Under the pieces are notes generated by a model that was not told the DNA's origin, did not search any database, and saw nothing but the letters and a program-made list of their open reading frames with translations. Both the position numbers and the translations under genes were made by a program. From Nitrospiraceae bacterium (GTDB lineage Bacteria > Nitrospirota > Thermodesulfovibrionia > UBA6902), in NCBI GenBank assembly GCA_003599025.1, contig QZIL01000058.1, positions 1 through 50,768 on the forward strand: a stretch of DNA of 50,768 nt. Reading direction: 5' to 3'. Shown in pieces: positions 33,405-41,227 of this stretch. Each line of letters begins with the position of its first letter. Positions within the stretch are counted from its first letter, which is position 1.

Positions 33405-34055
33405 TTGCAGATAGAAGGGACAAGTTCATCAGGAGCTGCAACATCCAGTATTCATTTCGGTTCTGCATCGCGGGCCGCTGCATCAGCTTCGGTATCTAAT
33501 GCGGAAGAGCAGCTTAACTATATATACAGAGAAGCAGTGAAATTACACAAGGCACTTGAATCAATCAAGGACCAGTTTCTTCTGCGTACTGATGGAAGCC
33601 AGAATCTCATTATGTCAAAGACAAAGGCCGGCATGATTGCTGATTTATTTAAAGACGCTGCTGACGCGCTTAATAATCTTTTTGATAAAAAGAAGGTCCG
33701 GGCATCTGCTGACAGCGATCTTGAGACATTTGTATTGAATATACGAGATGATCTCGAATCAGCAATCTCAGAAGCCTTTGGTTCCACAAGCAGCACACTG
33801 CATACTGATTATGGTATTACGTTTGACTTCAGCGTATCTGCAAGTAGGACAGTCGACTTTACATCTCTGGACAGAAACGAACTGATCAGGAAATTAACAT
33901 CTGATGGCGGGACAGTAGAAACACTGTTTTACGGCAAAAAAAGCAGAGACAGCGACGGATTGCTCGAAAAAATGTTGAAGACAGTCGAATCTTCAGAAGC
34001 CACTCTTAAGGACATACTCGGGACTTCCGGGGTATTTGTTAATACAAAAGCCTAG
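33405..34055 (+). CDS. hypothetical protein with TTG start, between hemG and hemH
   Basis: A 216-residue hydrophilic protein I do not recognise. Ser/Ala-rich at the N-terminus, then a helical region (LNYIYREAVKLHKALESIKD), and a C-terminal helix pair (LLEKMLKTVESSEATLKDIL). It has no signal peptide and no cysteine, a composition like flagellin-related or hook-associated proteins. The TTG start is supported by AAGGAG eight bases upstream; the ATG in that spacer is out of frame. A sigma-28-like promoter upstream hints at late flagellar expression. It overlaps hemH by four bases, tail to tail. Confidence 0.65.
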   Translation: MQIEGTSSSGAATSSIHFGSASRAAASASVSNAEEQLNYIYREAVKLHKALESIKDQFLLRTDGSQNLIMSKTKAGMIADLFKDAADALNNLFDKKKVRASADSDLETFVLNIRDDLESAISEAFGSTSSTLHTDYGITFDFSVSASRTVDFTSLDRNELIRKLTSDGGTVETLFYGKKSRDSDGLLEKMLKTVESSEATLKDILGTSGVFVNTKA

Positions 34056-35101
34056 CTCTGTCTGTTGAAGTGACCTGCCGAAGCAAGTACCAATTCTTTC
34101 ATGGCATGTATGAATTTCTCAGAAGTGTTGAGGGCATCACATCGAATGAGATTTATTCCATGCTCTGCTGCGAAGCCTTTGTAGAGTATGTCGATTTCAT
34201 ATAGTGTTTCAATGTGGTCCGATACAAAACTGATCGGTACGACCAGCAGGTTCCTGCATCCACCCTTTGAAAGATTTATTATCGTTTCTTCTGTTGAGGG
34301 TCCAAGCCATTTTACGGGACCGGTTTTACTCTGAAAGGAGAGTCGGCTGTTTGATACATTAATATTATATGGCCCAGCGGCAAGCCGCTTATTAACTTTT
34401 TCAATAGTTGTCTTAATATGGTCGAGATAGGGGTCCCCTTCGTCTATGAAGGACTGGGGCAGGCTGTGGGCGCTGTAAAGCAGGTCGAATTCATTTCCCT
34501 TTAATCTTTCTATCCCTTTCGCAACAAGTTCAGCAAGGGCATCGATATATTGCGGAAAATCGTACCATTGCTCGATGTATTGAGTAGTGAGGTCCTGTCC
34601 CTCAATGGCTTTTTTGAAATCGGAGACAGAAGAGCCGGTAGTTGCCTTTGAATAGTGGGGATAGAGGCTCAGGACTATGAGACGATGGACACCGTCACTG
34701 ATTATCTTTTTAAAAGCCTCCTCCATGAAGGGATGCCAGTAACGCATGCCGACATAAACTTTGAACCGGAGACTTGAGTCGCCCCCAGTCCCCGGACTTC
34801 TGATCCCCGCTTCATTGTTTAGTGCTTTCTCAAGAGCAACTGCCTGGGACCTCGTTATATCCAGAATGGGAGATTTACCGCCGATCCGGCTGTACATTGC
34901 TTCTGTCTTTTTTGAACGAAGCGTAGAAATAAGCCATGCTATAGGCCGCTGCATAAAGGAAGGACCGAGTCTGATAATTTCTCTGTCAGAAAAAAGATTA
35001 TAAAGAAAAGGTCTTACGGCCTTAAGGGAATCAGGACCGCCCAGATTCAATAATATTACACCTGTGATTTCTTTTTTTCTGCCAGTCAAATTTGCTCTCA
35101 T
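34052..35101 (-). CDS. hemH: ferrochelatase
   Basis: A 349-residue enzyme that inserts Fe2+ into protoporphyrin IX, the last step of protohaem synthesis. Family marks are GVILLNLGGPDSLKAVRPFLYNLFSDREII at the N-terminus (here given in part), YVGMRYWHPFMEEA, LSLYPHYSKATTGSS and LLYSAHSLPQSFIDEGDPY, which carries the catalytic His. CGGCRNLLVVPI-like GGCRNLLVVPISFVSDHIETL is the C-terminal active-site segment. The substrate comes from the hemG product next door. Confidence 0.93.
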   Translation of the reverse strand: MRANLTGRKKEITGVILLNLGGPDSLKAVRPFLYNLFSDREIIRLGPSFMQRPIAWLISTLRSKKTEAMYSRIGGKSPILDITRSQAVALEKALNNEAGIRSPGTGGDSSLRFKVYVGMRYWHPFMEEAFKKIISDGVHRLIVLSLYPHYSKATTGSSVSDFKKAIEGQDLTTQYIEQWYDFPQYIDALAELVAKGIERLKGNEFDLLYSAHSLPQSFIDEGDPYLDHIKTTIEKVNKRLAAGPYNINVSNSRLSFQSKTGPVKWLGPSTEETIINLSKGGCRNLLVVPISFVSDHIETLYEIDILYKGFAAEHGINLIRCDALNTSEKFIHAMKELVLASAGHFNRQS

Positions 35102-35162
35102 TATCCTAACAATTTATTTATTTCTCTTGGACTAACCGAGCTTAATTATAACAGAAGTTAAC

Positions 35163-35191
35163 TTGACAAAAGGCAGGAAACTTTAGATAAT
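35163..35191 (+). promoter_or_regulatory. sigma-70-type promoter of the cheY-cheC-DGC unit
   Basis: TTGACA (35163-35168), a 17-bp spacer and GATAAT (35186-35191) predict a start near 35198 and a leader of about 105 nt. A second, sigma-28-like pair (TAAAGGTG at 35215, ACCGTATT at 35235) lies downstream and is weaker. Confidence 0.5.
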
Positions 35192-35304
35192 CAATGCATA
35201 ATTAATAGATTCCCTAAAGGTGTATGCATGGACTACCGTATTTAATATGTGCAAACAGAAATTATTCAGTGACTCCAATATATTAATGTTGTAACAGTAA
35301 GAAA

Positions 35305-35682
35305 ATGATAAAGAAAATATTGATAGTTGACGATTCCCCGATTGCGAGAAAGATGCTGAAGAGCTGCCTGCCAAAGGACCAGGGATTTGAGTTCTTCGAG
35401 GCGGGTGACGGCAAAGAGGGTTTTGAGAAATACAAGGACATTGTTCCTGATGTGACGTTTATGGATTTGACCATGCCGGTAATGACCGGATATGAAGCCA
35501 TTGAAGAGATAATAAAGCATGACAAGAATGCTGTAATCATTGTAGTGACAGCAGATGTTCAGATGAAAGCTATTAAAACAGTAATGGAATCAGGAGCATA
35601 TATGGTACTTAAGAAACCGCTGAAAAGGGAGGACATTCAATCTGCGTTATCAAAGGTAAATGATTCATTGCAGAAAGTTTAG
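35305..35682 (+). CDS. CheY-like single-domain response regulator
   Basis: A 125-residue receiver domain with no output domain. The acidic pair D9/D10, phosphoacceptor D54 (TFMDLTMP), T82 and K104-P105 are all in place, so it should accept phosphate. The next gene is a CheC-type phosphatase three bases downstream, which makes a chemotaxis or motility role likely. No CheA kinase is in the window, so the phosphodonor is elsewhere. Confidence 0.88.
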   Translation: MIKKILIVDDSPIARKMLKSCLPKDQGFEFFEAGDGKEGFEKYKDIVPDVTFMDLTMPVMTGYEAIEEIIKHDKNAVIIVVTADVQMKAIKTVMESGAYMVLKKPLKREDIQSALSKVNDSLQKV

Positions 35683-35684
35683 TC

Positions 35685-36329
35685 ATGAACATGCAGGAAG
35701 AAAAAATTCTCTCTGATGAAGAAGTAGAAATATTACAGGAAATCATGAACATTTCCTTTGGTAAGTCGGCAGCCGACCTTGCGGATGTAATCGACGCGCA
35801 TGTGGTTTTAAGCGTGCCTTTTATCAAAATAATCCAGGTGACAGAACTTCCGACATATTTCAAAGACCATGTGAAAGACTATAAAACAATCAGCATTGTT
35901 GAGCAGAAATTCTGGGGCAGATTTAAGGGTGATGCACTTCTTATTTTTTCTTCCGGCGCCGGCAGAGAGCTGATTGAAATGCTTCATCATGAAACGACCT
36001 CAGGTTTTGAATCTGATCCTATAGATATTCTGGAGAGAGAAACGTTAATGGAAGTCGGCAATATACTGATAGGCGCATGTGTAGGTAAACTTGCTGAACT
36101 GCTCAAGGACGTTGTTACATACACACCGCCGATGGTTGTTGTAGAAAGGGACTATACTGATGCTGTTATAGAGAGACGGTATGATCCGGAGAGTACAGCG
36201 ATTGTTTTGAAGACCGATTTCTGTTTTGATGAGGGCGATGTGAGCGGTTTCCTGTTCCTGGTAACCAGCAACGATTCAGTGTCCTGGATGAAAGAGGCCC
36301 TGCGTTTGTTTATTGAGCAGTATGAATGA
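35685..36329 (+). CDS. CheC-like chemotaxis phosphatase
   Basis: A 214-residue CheC/CheX-family protein. Both phosphatase half-sites are visible: EVEILQEIMNISFGKSA near the N-terminus and ERETLMEVGNILIGACVGKL in the second half, each with the E..xN pattern, followed by prolines at the expected distance. CheC removes phosphate from CheY-P. It lies between a CheY-like gene and a diguanylate cyclase and overlaps the latter by four bases (ATGA), so the three are one unit. Confidence 0.85.
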   Translation: MNMQEEKILSDEEVEILQEIMNISFGKSAADLADVIDAHVVLSVPFIKIIQVTELPTYFKDHVKDYKTISIVEQKFWGRFKGDALLIFSSGAGRELIEMLHHETTSGFESDPIDILERETLMEVGNILIGACVGKLAELLKDVVTYTPPMVVVERDYTDAVIERRYDPESTAIVLKTDFCFDEGDVSGFLFLVTSNDSVSWMKEALRLFIEQYE

Positions 36330-37228
36330 TATATAACCAGATTTTTGATACGATAAATATCGGTCTTGTCATCCTTGACAGGGAGTTCAGGGTCCAAAAG
36401 TGGAATCGCTGGATGGAGGTCCACAGCGGGGTTCCCGAGAACAAGATCATGGGATCATTAATTTTTGAGACCTTCCCGAACCTGAATAATCCAAAATTTC
36501 AACGTAGTTGCAAATCAGTTTTTTCTTTTGGCAATTTCTGTTTCTTTTCCCAGAAGCTCCATCATTATCTGTTTCCGTTTAAATCAACAAGCTATTTTGA
36601 GTCCCTTTTTGAATACATGCAGCAGAGCTGCGCCATGGGGCCTTTGCGTGATGAAAACAATGAAATTCACAGCTTGTTTATTTATGTGCAGGACGTAACG
36701 GAAGTAGCTGTATATGAGCATAAACTTGTTGAGCTGAATCTGAAGGACGGTCTTACAGGAGTATTTAACAGGAGATATATGGAAGTTAAAGTCCGGGAAG
36801 AATTTGGCAGGTGCAAGAGGTACGGCGGTGAATTAAGCATAATAATGTTTGATATAGATTTCTTTAAAAAGGTGAATGACGGGTACGGGCATCAGTGTGG
36901 GGATTTTATTTTGAAGTCAGTCAGTTCAAGGATATCATCCATAATCAGAAATGTGGATTATCTATTCCGTTATGGAGGTGAGGAGTTTTGCTGTATGCTT
37001 CCGGAAACGAAACTGGATGGTGCTATGCAGGCAGCGGAAAGGTTTAGAAAAGCTGTAATGGAAATGGAAAACCACTTTGATAATTCAATTATTAATATTA
37101 CTATCAGTCTCGGAGTTGCAGGACTGAATGAAGGGATAGGCACTGTCGAACTGTTCATCAAGAAGGCTGACGAGGCGCTCTACAGGGCCAAACATGAGGG
37201 GCGTAACAGAGTCGTTACGATGAACTGA
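36326..37228 (+). CDS. PAS-GGDEF diguanylate cyclase
   Basis: A 300-residue cytoplasmic protein. Residues about 1-125 are a PAS sensor domain (INIGLVILDREFRVQKWNRWM, VPENKIMGSLIFETFP). The GGDEF domain has GGEEF at 217-221 with an RxxD inhibitory site (RNVD) five residues before it, so it should make c-di-GMP with product inhibition. The N-terminal start overlaps the cheC stop. Coupling with cheY and cheC suggests that chemotactic signalling and c-di-GMP are linked here. Confidence 0.88.
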   Translation: MIYNQIFDTINIGLVILDREFRVQKWNRWMEVHSGVPENKIMGSLIFETFPNLNNPKFQRSCKSVFSFGNFCFFSQKLHHYLFPFKSTSYFESLFEYMQQSCAMGPLRDENNEIHSLFIYVQDVTEVAVYEHKLVELNLKDGLTGVFNRRYMEVKVREEFGRCKRYGGELSIIMFDIDFFKKVNDGYGHQCGDFILKSVSSRISSIIRNVDYLFRYGGEEFCCMLPETKLDGAMQAAERFRKAVMEMENHFDNSIINITISLGVAGLNEGIGTVELFIKKADEALYRAKHEGRNRVVTMN

Positions 37229-37382
37229 AGCAACTTCTGAAAGCGGAAAACACCTGCTGTGGGCCTCTGCAACATCATTAATATCCAATAACAGTCAGAC
37301 ATCATATAAATCACTTTTCTTTCTTCTGATCTGCTTGTAAAGCAAAGAACTTTTACAAAAAATAATAAGTTATAAAAAAAGC

Positions 37383-37398
37383 CGTCAATCTGTTGACG
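37383..37398. promoter_or_regulatory. dyad CGTCA-N6-TGACG over the regulator promoter
   Basis: A 16-bp inverted repeat whose right half forms the -35 (TTGACG) of the putative promoter of the gene at 37428. The same spaced dyad occurs at 38864-38879, upstream of a sigma-54 promoter just after that gene. Confidence 0.5.
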
Positions 37399-37421
37399 TT
37401 GTTATCGCGTTATGGCAATAT
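37393..37421 (+). promoter_or_regulatory. sigma-70-type promoter of the NtrC-type gene, leaderless
   Basis: TTGACG (37393-37398), 17-bp spacer, CAATAT (37416-37421). The expected start is at or next to the ATG at 37428, and no ribosome-binding site is present, so the message may be leaderless. Confidence 0.4.
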
Positions 37422-37427
37422 AGTCAT

Positions 37428-38819
37428 ATGCATCGCATACTGGTCATTGATGACGAAGAATCCATCCGGGAATTATTAAAGGATTTTCTTGAAAGCAAGG
37501 GAATGGAAGTCATTACTTCTGCGGATGGTGAGTCCGGTCTGAATCTCCTCAAGGAAGAGAAATTCGACCTGTTTTTACTTGACCTCATGATGCCCGGCAT
37601 GAGCGGTCTTGATGTTTTGAAAGAGACTGCTTCTGAAAAAATAGATATCCCCTCGATCGTAATAACCGCCCATGCAACTGTGCAGACTGCTGTGGAGGCG
37701 ATGAAACTCGGGGCCTTTGATTATATTACAAAACCGTTTAATCTCGAAGAATTCTTCATGTCTGTTAAGCGGGCACTTGATGTTTCAAGGCTTCAGGAAG
37801 AAAACACCCGGCTCAAACAGGAACTCAAAAAGAAATTCGGGTACAGTAAGATAATAGGTAATTCCATTCCAATACAAAATGTTATTAAATTCATTGAGAA
37901 GATAGCAGACACAGACAGTACAGTACTCATTACCGGAGAGAGCGGGACAGGAAAGGAACTCGTCGCCAAGACTATACATTACAACAGTTCACGTTCCAAA
38001 AAACCCTTAATCCCTTTAAATTGCGCAGCCATTCCCAAGGACATTCTTGAGTCTGAGTTGTTCGGCCACGAAAAAGGCGCCTTCACAGGGGCTGTTAATA
38101 CAAGAATCGGACGTTTTGAACTCGCCAATAATGGCACACTGTTTCTTGACGAAATAGCAGAGCTTGCCCCGGCACTTCAGGTCAAACTGCTCAGGGTCCT
38201 GCAGGAAAAGGAATTTGAAAGGGTGGGAGGCATCAAGACAATCAAGGTTGATGTCAGGATACTTGCAGCCACAAACAGGGACCTTGAGAAGGCTGTCAAG
38301 GAAGGAACTTTCAGAGAGGACCTTTACTACAGATTAAATGTAATACCGATACATCTGCCTCAGCTGAGGAAGATGAAGGAAGACATTCCGCTCCTTGTAA
38401 ATCATTTTGTCGAGGATATCTCAAGAAGGAAGAAGAAGGACCAGCCCGTAATTACCCCTGAGGTAATGAATTGCATGGTCAATTACAGGTGGCCGGGCAA
38501 TGTGCGCGAGCTCGAAAATCTCATTGAAAGACTCACAATCCTCAAGGAAGGCGATGAGGTCAGGCTTGAGGACCTCCCGGAAAGATTACGTGAAAAGCAT
38601 CATGATGAAAGTAAGCCATCCAGAGAGCAGGAACTATCATCTGACGGAGTCGATCTTAATATGATGCTTGACGAGATAGAAAACAATATGATAATCCAGG
38701 CCCTCGAAATCTCAAAAGGCGTTAAGAGCAAGGCAGCAAGCCTTCTTGGACTTAACAGGACCACCCTTATTGAGAAGATGAAGAAAAAGGCAATAGAGTT
38801 CGGGACTTCCCCTAAATAA
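37428..38819 (+). CDS. sigma-54-dependent NtrC-family response regulator
   Basis: A 463-residue activator: receiver domain with phosphoacceptor D52 (LFLLDLMMP), AAA+ domain with Walker A GESGTGKE and the sigma-54-contacting loop GAFTGA (in ELFGHEKGAFTGAV), and a C-terminal Fis-type helix-turn-helix (SKAASLLGLNRTTLIEKMKK). It has no adjacent dedicated kinase; the kinase two genes downstream sits next to a second activator of the same class. Dyads flanking this gene suggest it regulates itself and the TPR gene that follows. Confidence 0.93.
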   Translation: MHRILVIDDEESIRELLKDFLESKGMEVITSADGESGLNLLKEEKFDLFLLDLMMPGMSGLDVLKETASEKIDIPSIVITAHATVQTAVEAMKLGAFDYITKPFNLEEFFMSVKRALDVSRLQEENTRLKQELKKKFGYSKIIGNSIPIQNVIKFIEKIADTDSTVLITGESGTGKELVAKTIHYNSSRSKKPLIPLNCAAIPKDILESELFGHEKGAFTGAVNTRIGRFELANNGTLFLDEIAELAPALQVKLLRVLQEKEFERVGGIKTIKVDVRILAATNRDLEKAVKEGTFREDLYYRLNVIPIHLPQLRKMKEDIPLLVNHFVEDISRRKKKDQPVITPEVMNCMVNYRWPGNVRELENLIERLTILKEGDEVRLEDLPERLREKHHDESKPSREQELSSDGVDLNMMLDEIENNMIIQALEISKGVKSKAASLLGLNRTTLIEKMKKKAIEFGTSPK

Positions 38820-38862
38820 CCGATAGTACAATATTTTCAATTAGCCTGATAGAAGAATACAT

Positions 38863-38880
38863 GCGTCATCGATATGACGC
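38863..38880. promoter_or_regulatory. dyad GCGTCAT-N4-ATGACGC, likely activator site
   Basis: A perfect 18-bp inverted repeat between the stop of the NtrC-type gene and the sigma-54 promoter at 38921, about 67-84 bases before the predicted transcript start. It lacks a following T-run, so it is not a normal terminator. Its core CGTCA-N6-TGACG equals the dyad at 37383-37398. Confidence 0.55.
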
Positions 38881-38920
38881 CCCTCCCGGTCGGATCTCTT
38901 TAAAAATAAGCACTTAATTT

Positions 38921-38936
38921 TGGCACACTAATTGCT
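38921..38936 (+). promoter_or_regulatory. consensus sigma-54 promoter
   Basis: TGGCACACTAATTGCT matches the -24/-12 consensus TGGCACrN4TTGCw at every defined position. The predicted start is near 38947, one base before the ATG of the TPR gene. Confidence 0.85.
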
Positions 38937-38947
38937 CATGTTAACGC

Positions 38948-41227
38948 ATGAAATATGTGCGTGTTGTGATCTTCATTATCATTTCTCTGATTTCAATCCC
39001 TATTATTGCTGATGCCAGCGTTCCTGAAGGGGGGGCCGATTTATTACAAATAAGGGCAGGCGAGCATTCCGGTTTTTTGAGGATAGTACTTGAAGGACGC
39101 TCGTCAACGATATCAGAGGGGAGGGTTAGTCAGCAGGGAAAAGATATAATCGTCAGGTTTACAGGCAGGAATTTCGAAATCAAAAAGACGGGAGTACCTG
39201 TAGTATACAGGACGGACAGAGACACTGTCATATTCACGCTGAAGCAGGCTGGAAAACTTAAATCCTACTCCCTGCAGGGTCCGAGTCGGTTTGTAATTGA
39301 TGTCTATCCGGAAGAGGAAATAGAAAAGAAACAGGCAAATATAGAAACAAAGCCTGAGGTAGAAAGAAACCAGAGAATAAAACCAGGGACTGTACCTGCA
39401 GTCTCGAGCAATGAGCATTCCGCCGCCAAAAAAATGGGTGCCGCAGCAAATCCGGGAAAGGTGTTCGATGAAAAAAGTTTAATGCCCGAGAAATACAGGG
39501 CGATGTGGTCGCTTCTGGATTCCGGTAATTTCTATGCTGTATTGAAGGAGCTTCCACGGCATAAGCCGGAAAATACCGAGTCGCTTGCAGCATTAAATTA
39601 TATATACGCAAGGGTAAGCATAATGGCAAAACAGCGTCTTGATGCAGTCAAGTACTTAAGACTTGCATACATTTATGCAACAGACAGCGCTTTAAAGGAG
39701 CTGGCGCTTCTCAAGCGGGCCGGATTATATCTGGATTTGAAGCTTTATTATGAAGCCAGGGCTGATTATATTGTCTTTATAAGGGACTTCCCGTCATCAG
39801 AATATATAGAGAAAGCGCATTACGGTCTGGCTACAAGTTTATACAGGATAGAATCTTATCAGGAGGCAATTGAGAATTACAGGAAATCAGGAAACAGCGT
39901 CTGGGTCCTGTACGGGATGGCAAATGCCATGCAAAGACTGGAGATGGTGCAGGAGGCAAAGAAGGCATATGATCAGGCAATGCTGATAGACAAAACATTT
40001 ATTAAATCTTCTCCAGAGACCGCATATCTTATTGGTGAAAATATGCGAATGTCAGGGGACATGGTAAATGCAAAGATTACTCTCTCACAGATTGAGTCCG
40101 GGCCATATAGAGACAATGCAATTATCAGTTTGGGTCTCATTGCCATGGAAGAGTCAGAAATGCGGGAGGCGGTCAGGAGATTTAAAACTGTAGCACCGGC
40201 AAGGGACCAGCGGGTGAAGGTACAGGCCCTGTTTAATTTGGCGCTGGTGTATTTAAAAGAGGGAAATTACAAGGAGGCGACCTCAAGTCTGGAGGAAATC
40301 AGGTATAACCATATTGATTCGAATATGTACAAGGAGGCTATTCTTGCACTGGCTAAAATTTATAGGAAAGGCGGCAGGGTAAAGGAGTCTCTCTCTTTGC
40401 TCAAAGAGCTTGTTTACGGAAAGCAACCCCCTGCGGAGGCTTTTAACGTGCTGGAAGAAATTGTTCTTGAGACAGGCACGGGCCCATCTCAGGACGGACT
40501 GACATTGGCAAAGTTATGGAGTGAGGTCGGAATGTGGCTTGTTGACAGGAACAGAGAAGAGTTCCTTCTTAAAGTTGCCAGTCGCCTCAGACATGAAGGG
40601 ACCCCTTTTATTGAGTTGTGTTCGTGGCTTGTTGAAAATGCATCTGAGCAGGCAAGGGCCAGAGCAGCGATTGACCTTGCCGGCTACTATATAGGTATCG
40701 GAAGCACTGATTTGTCCCGGAATTATATTGATATCGCAAGGAATTCCAGGGGGGCCGGAGACGGGTCATCAAGAGTTGAAGCAAGAATACTCGATTCAGA
40801 GGGAGAGCCTATTGCTGCTCTAAAACAGATATTAATTATAAAAGACACAGAAAAGAGTGACCTGGCCATGCTTGGCAGCCTGATATCCAAAATAGATGAT
40901 CCGGGGATGAAAGAAGTACAGAGGGCCATGGCCTACTATGAAAGAAAGTTGAATGAGGGTGAATGGGATGCTGAGAGCTATATTCATTTTGCCGATATTC
41001 TGTATATGAATAATGACAGTAGTAAGGCGCTCAAATATTACAGGATAGCTGCAGAGAAAAATCCGGACAACGAATGGGTCATGTACAGAGTTGCACGTGA
41101 CACTGAGAGGCCTGAGGCCCGGGACATGTTCAGCCGGCTTGAAAAAGGAGACAACATCTACGGACGGCTGGCAAAGTCAAAACTTATGGAGATGTCGCTG
41201 CTGAATAAGGTGAGGGAGGTATATTAG
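38948..41227 (+). CDS. exported TPR protein with AMIN-like N-terminal domain
   Basis: A 759-residue periplasmic or cell-envelope protein. A signal peptide (about 1-23, ending IIADA) is followed by a beta-rich domain at about 30-120 (FLRIVLEG, VVYRTDRDTVIFTLKQAG, FVIDVYPEE), resembling AMIN domains that bind peptidoglycan. A Lys/Glu linker and then at least ten TPR-like repeats follow to the end. It is preceded by a consensus sigma-54 promoter, and its stop overlaps the start of the sensor kinase gene by one base. A part in flagellar placement or assembly through the cell wall is a fair guess, not shown. Confidence 0.8.
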   Translation: MKYVRVVIFIIISLISIPIIADASVPEGGADLLQIRAGEHSGFLRIVLEGRSSTISEGRVSQQGKDIIVRFTGRNFEIKKTGVPVVYRTDRDTVIFTLKQAGKLKSYSLQGPSRFVIDVYPEEEIEKKQANIETKPEVERNQRIKPGTVPAVSSNEHSAAKKMGAAANPGKVFDEKSLMPEKYRAMWSLLDSGNFYAVLKELPRHKPENTESLAALNYIYARVSIMAKQRLDAVKYLRLAYIYATDSALKELALLKRAGLYLDLKLYYEARADYIVFIRDFPSSEYIEKAHYGLATSLYRIESYQEAIENYRKSGNSVWVLYGMANAMQRLEMVQEAKKAYDQAMLIDKTFIKSSPETAYLIGENMRMSGDMVNAKITLSQIESGPYRDNAIISLGLIAMEESEMREAVRRFKTVAPARDQRVKVQALFNLALVYLKEGNYKEATSSLEEIRYNHIDSNMYKEAILALAKIYRKGGRVKESLSLLKELVYGKQPPAEAFNVLEEIVLETGTGPSQDGLTLAKLWSEVGMWLVDRNREEFLLKVASRLRHEGTPFIELCSWLVENASEQARARAAIDLAGYYIGIGSTDLSRNYIDIARNSRGAGDGSSRVEARILDSEGEPIAALKQILIIKDTEKSDLAMLGSLISKIDDPGMKEVQRAMAYYERKLNEGEWDAESYIHFADILYMNNDSSKALKYYRIAAEKNPDNEWVMYRVARDTERPEARDMFSRLEKGDNIYGRLAKSKLMEMSLLNKVREVY

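Noticed and set aside
38863-38880. Rho-independent terminator after the NtrC-type gene
   Set aside because: The stem is perfect but there is no T-run after it, and the same dyad core recurs at 37383, which favours a protein-binding site.
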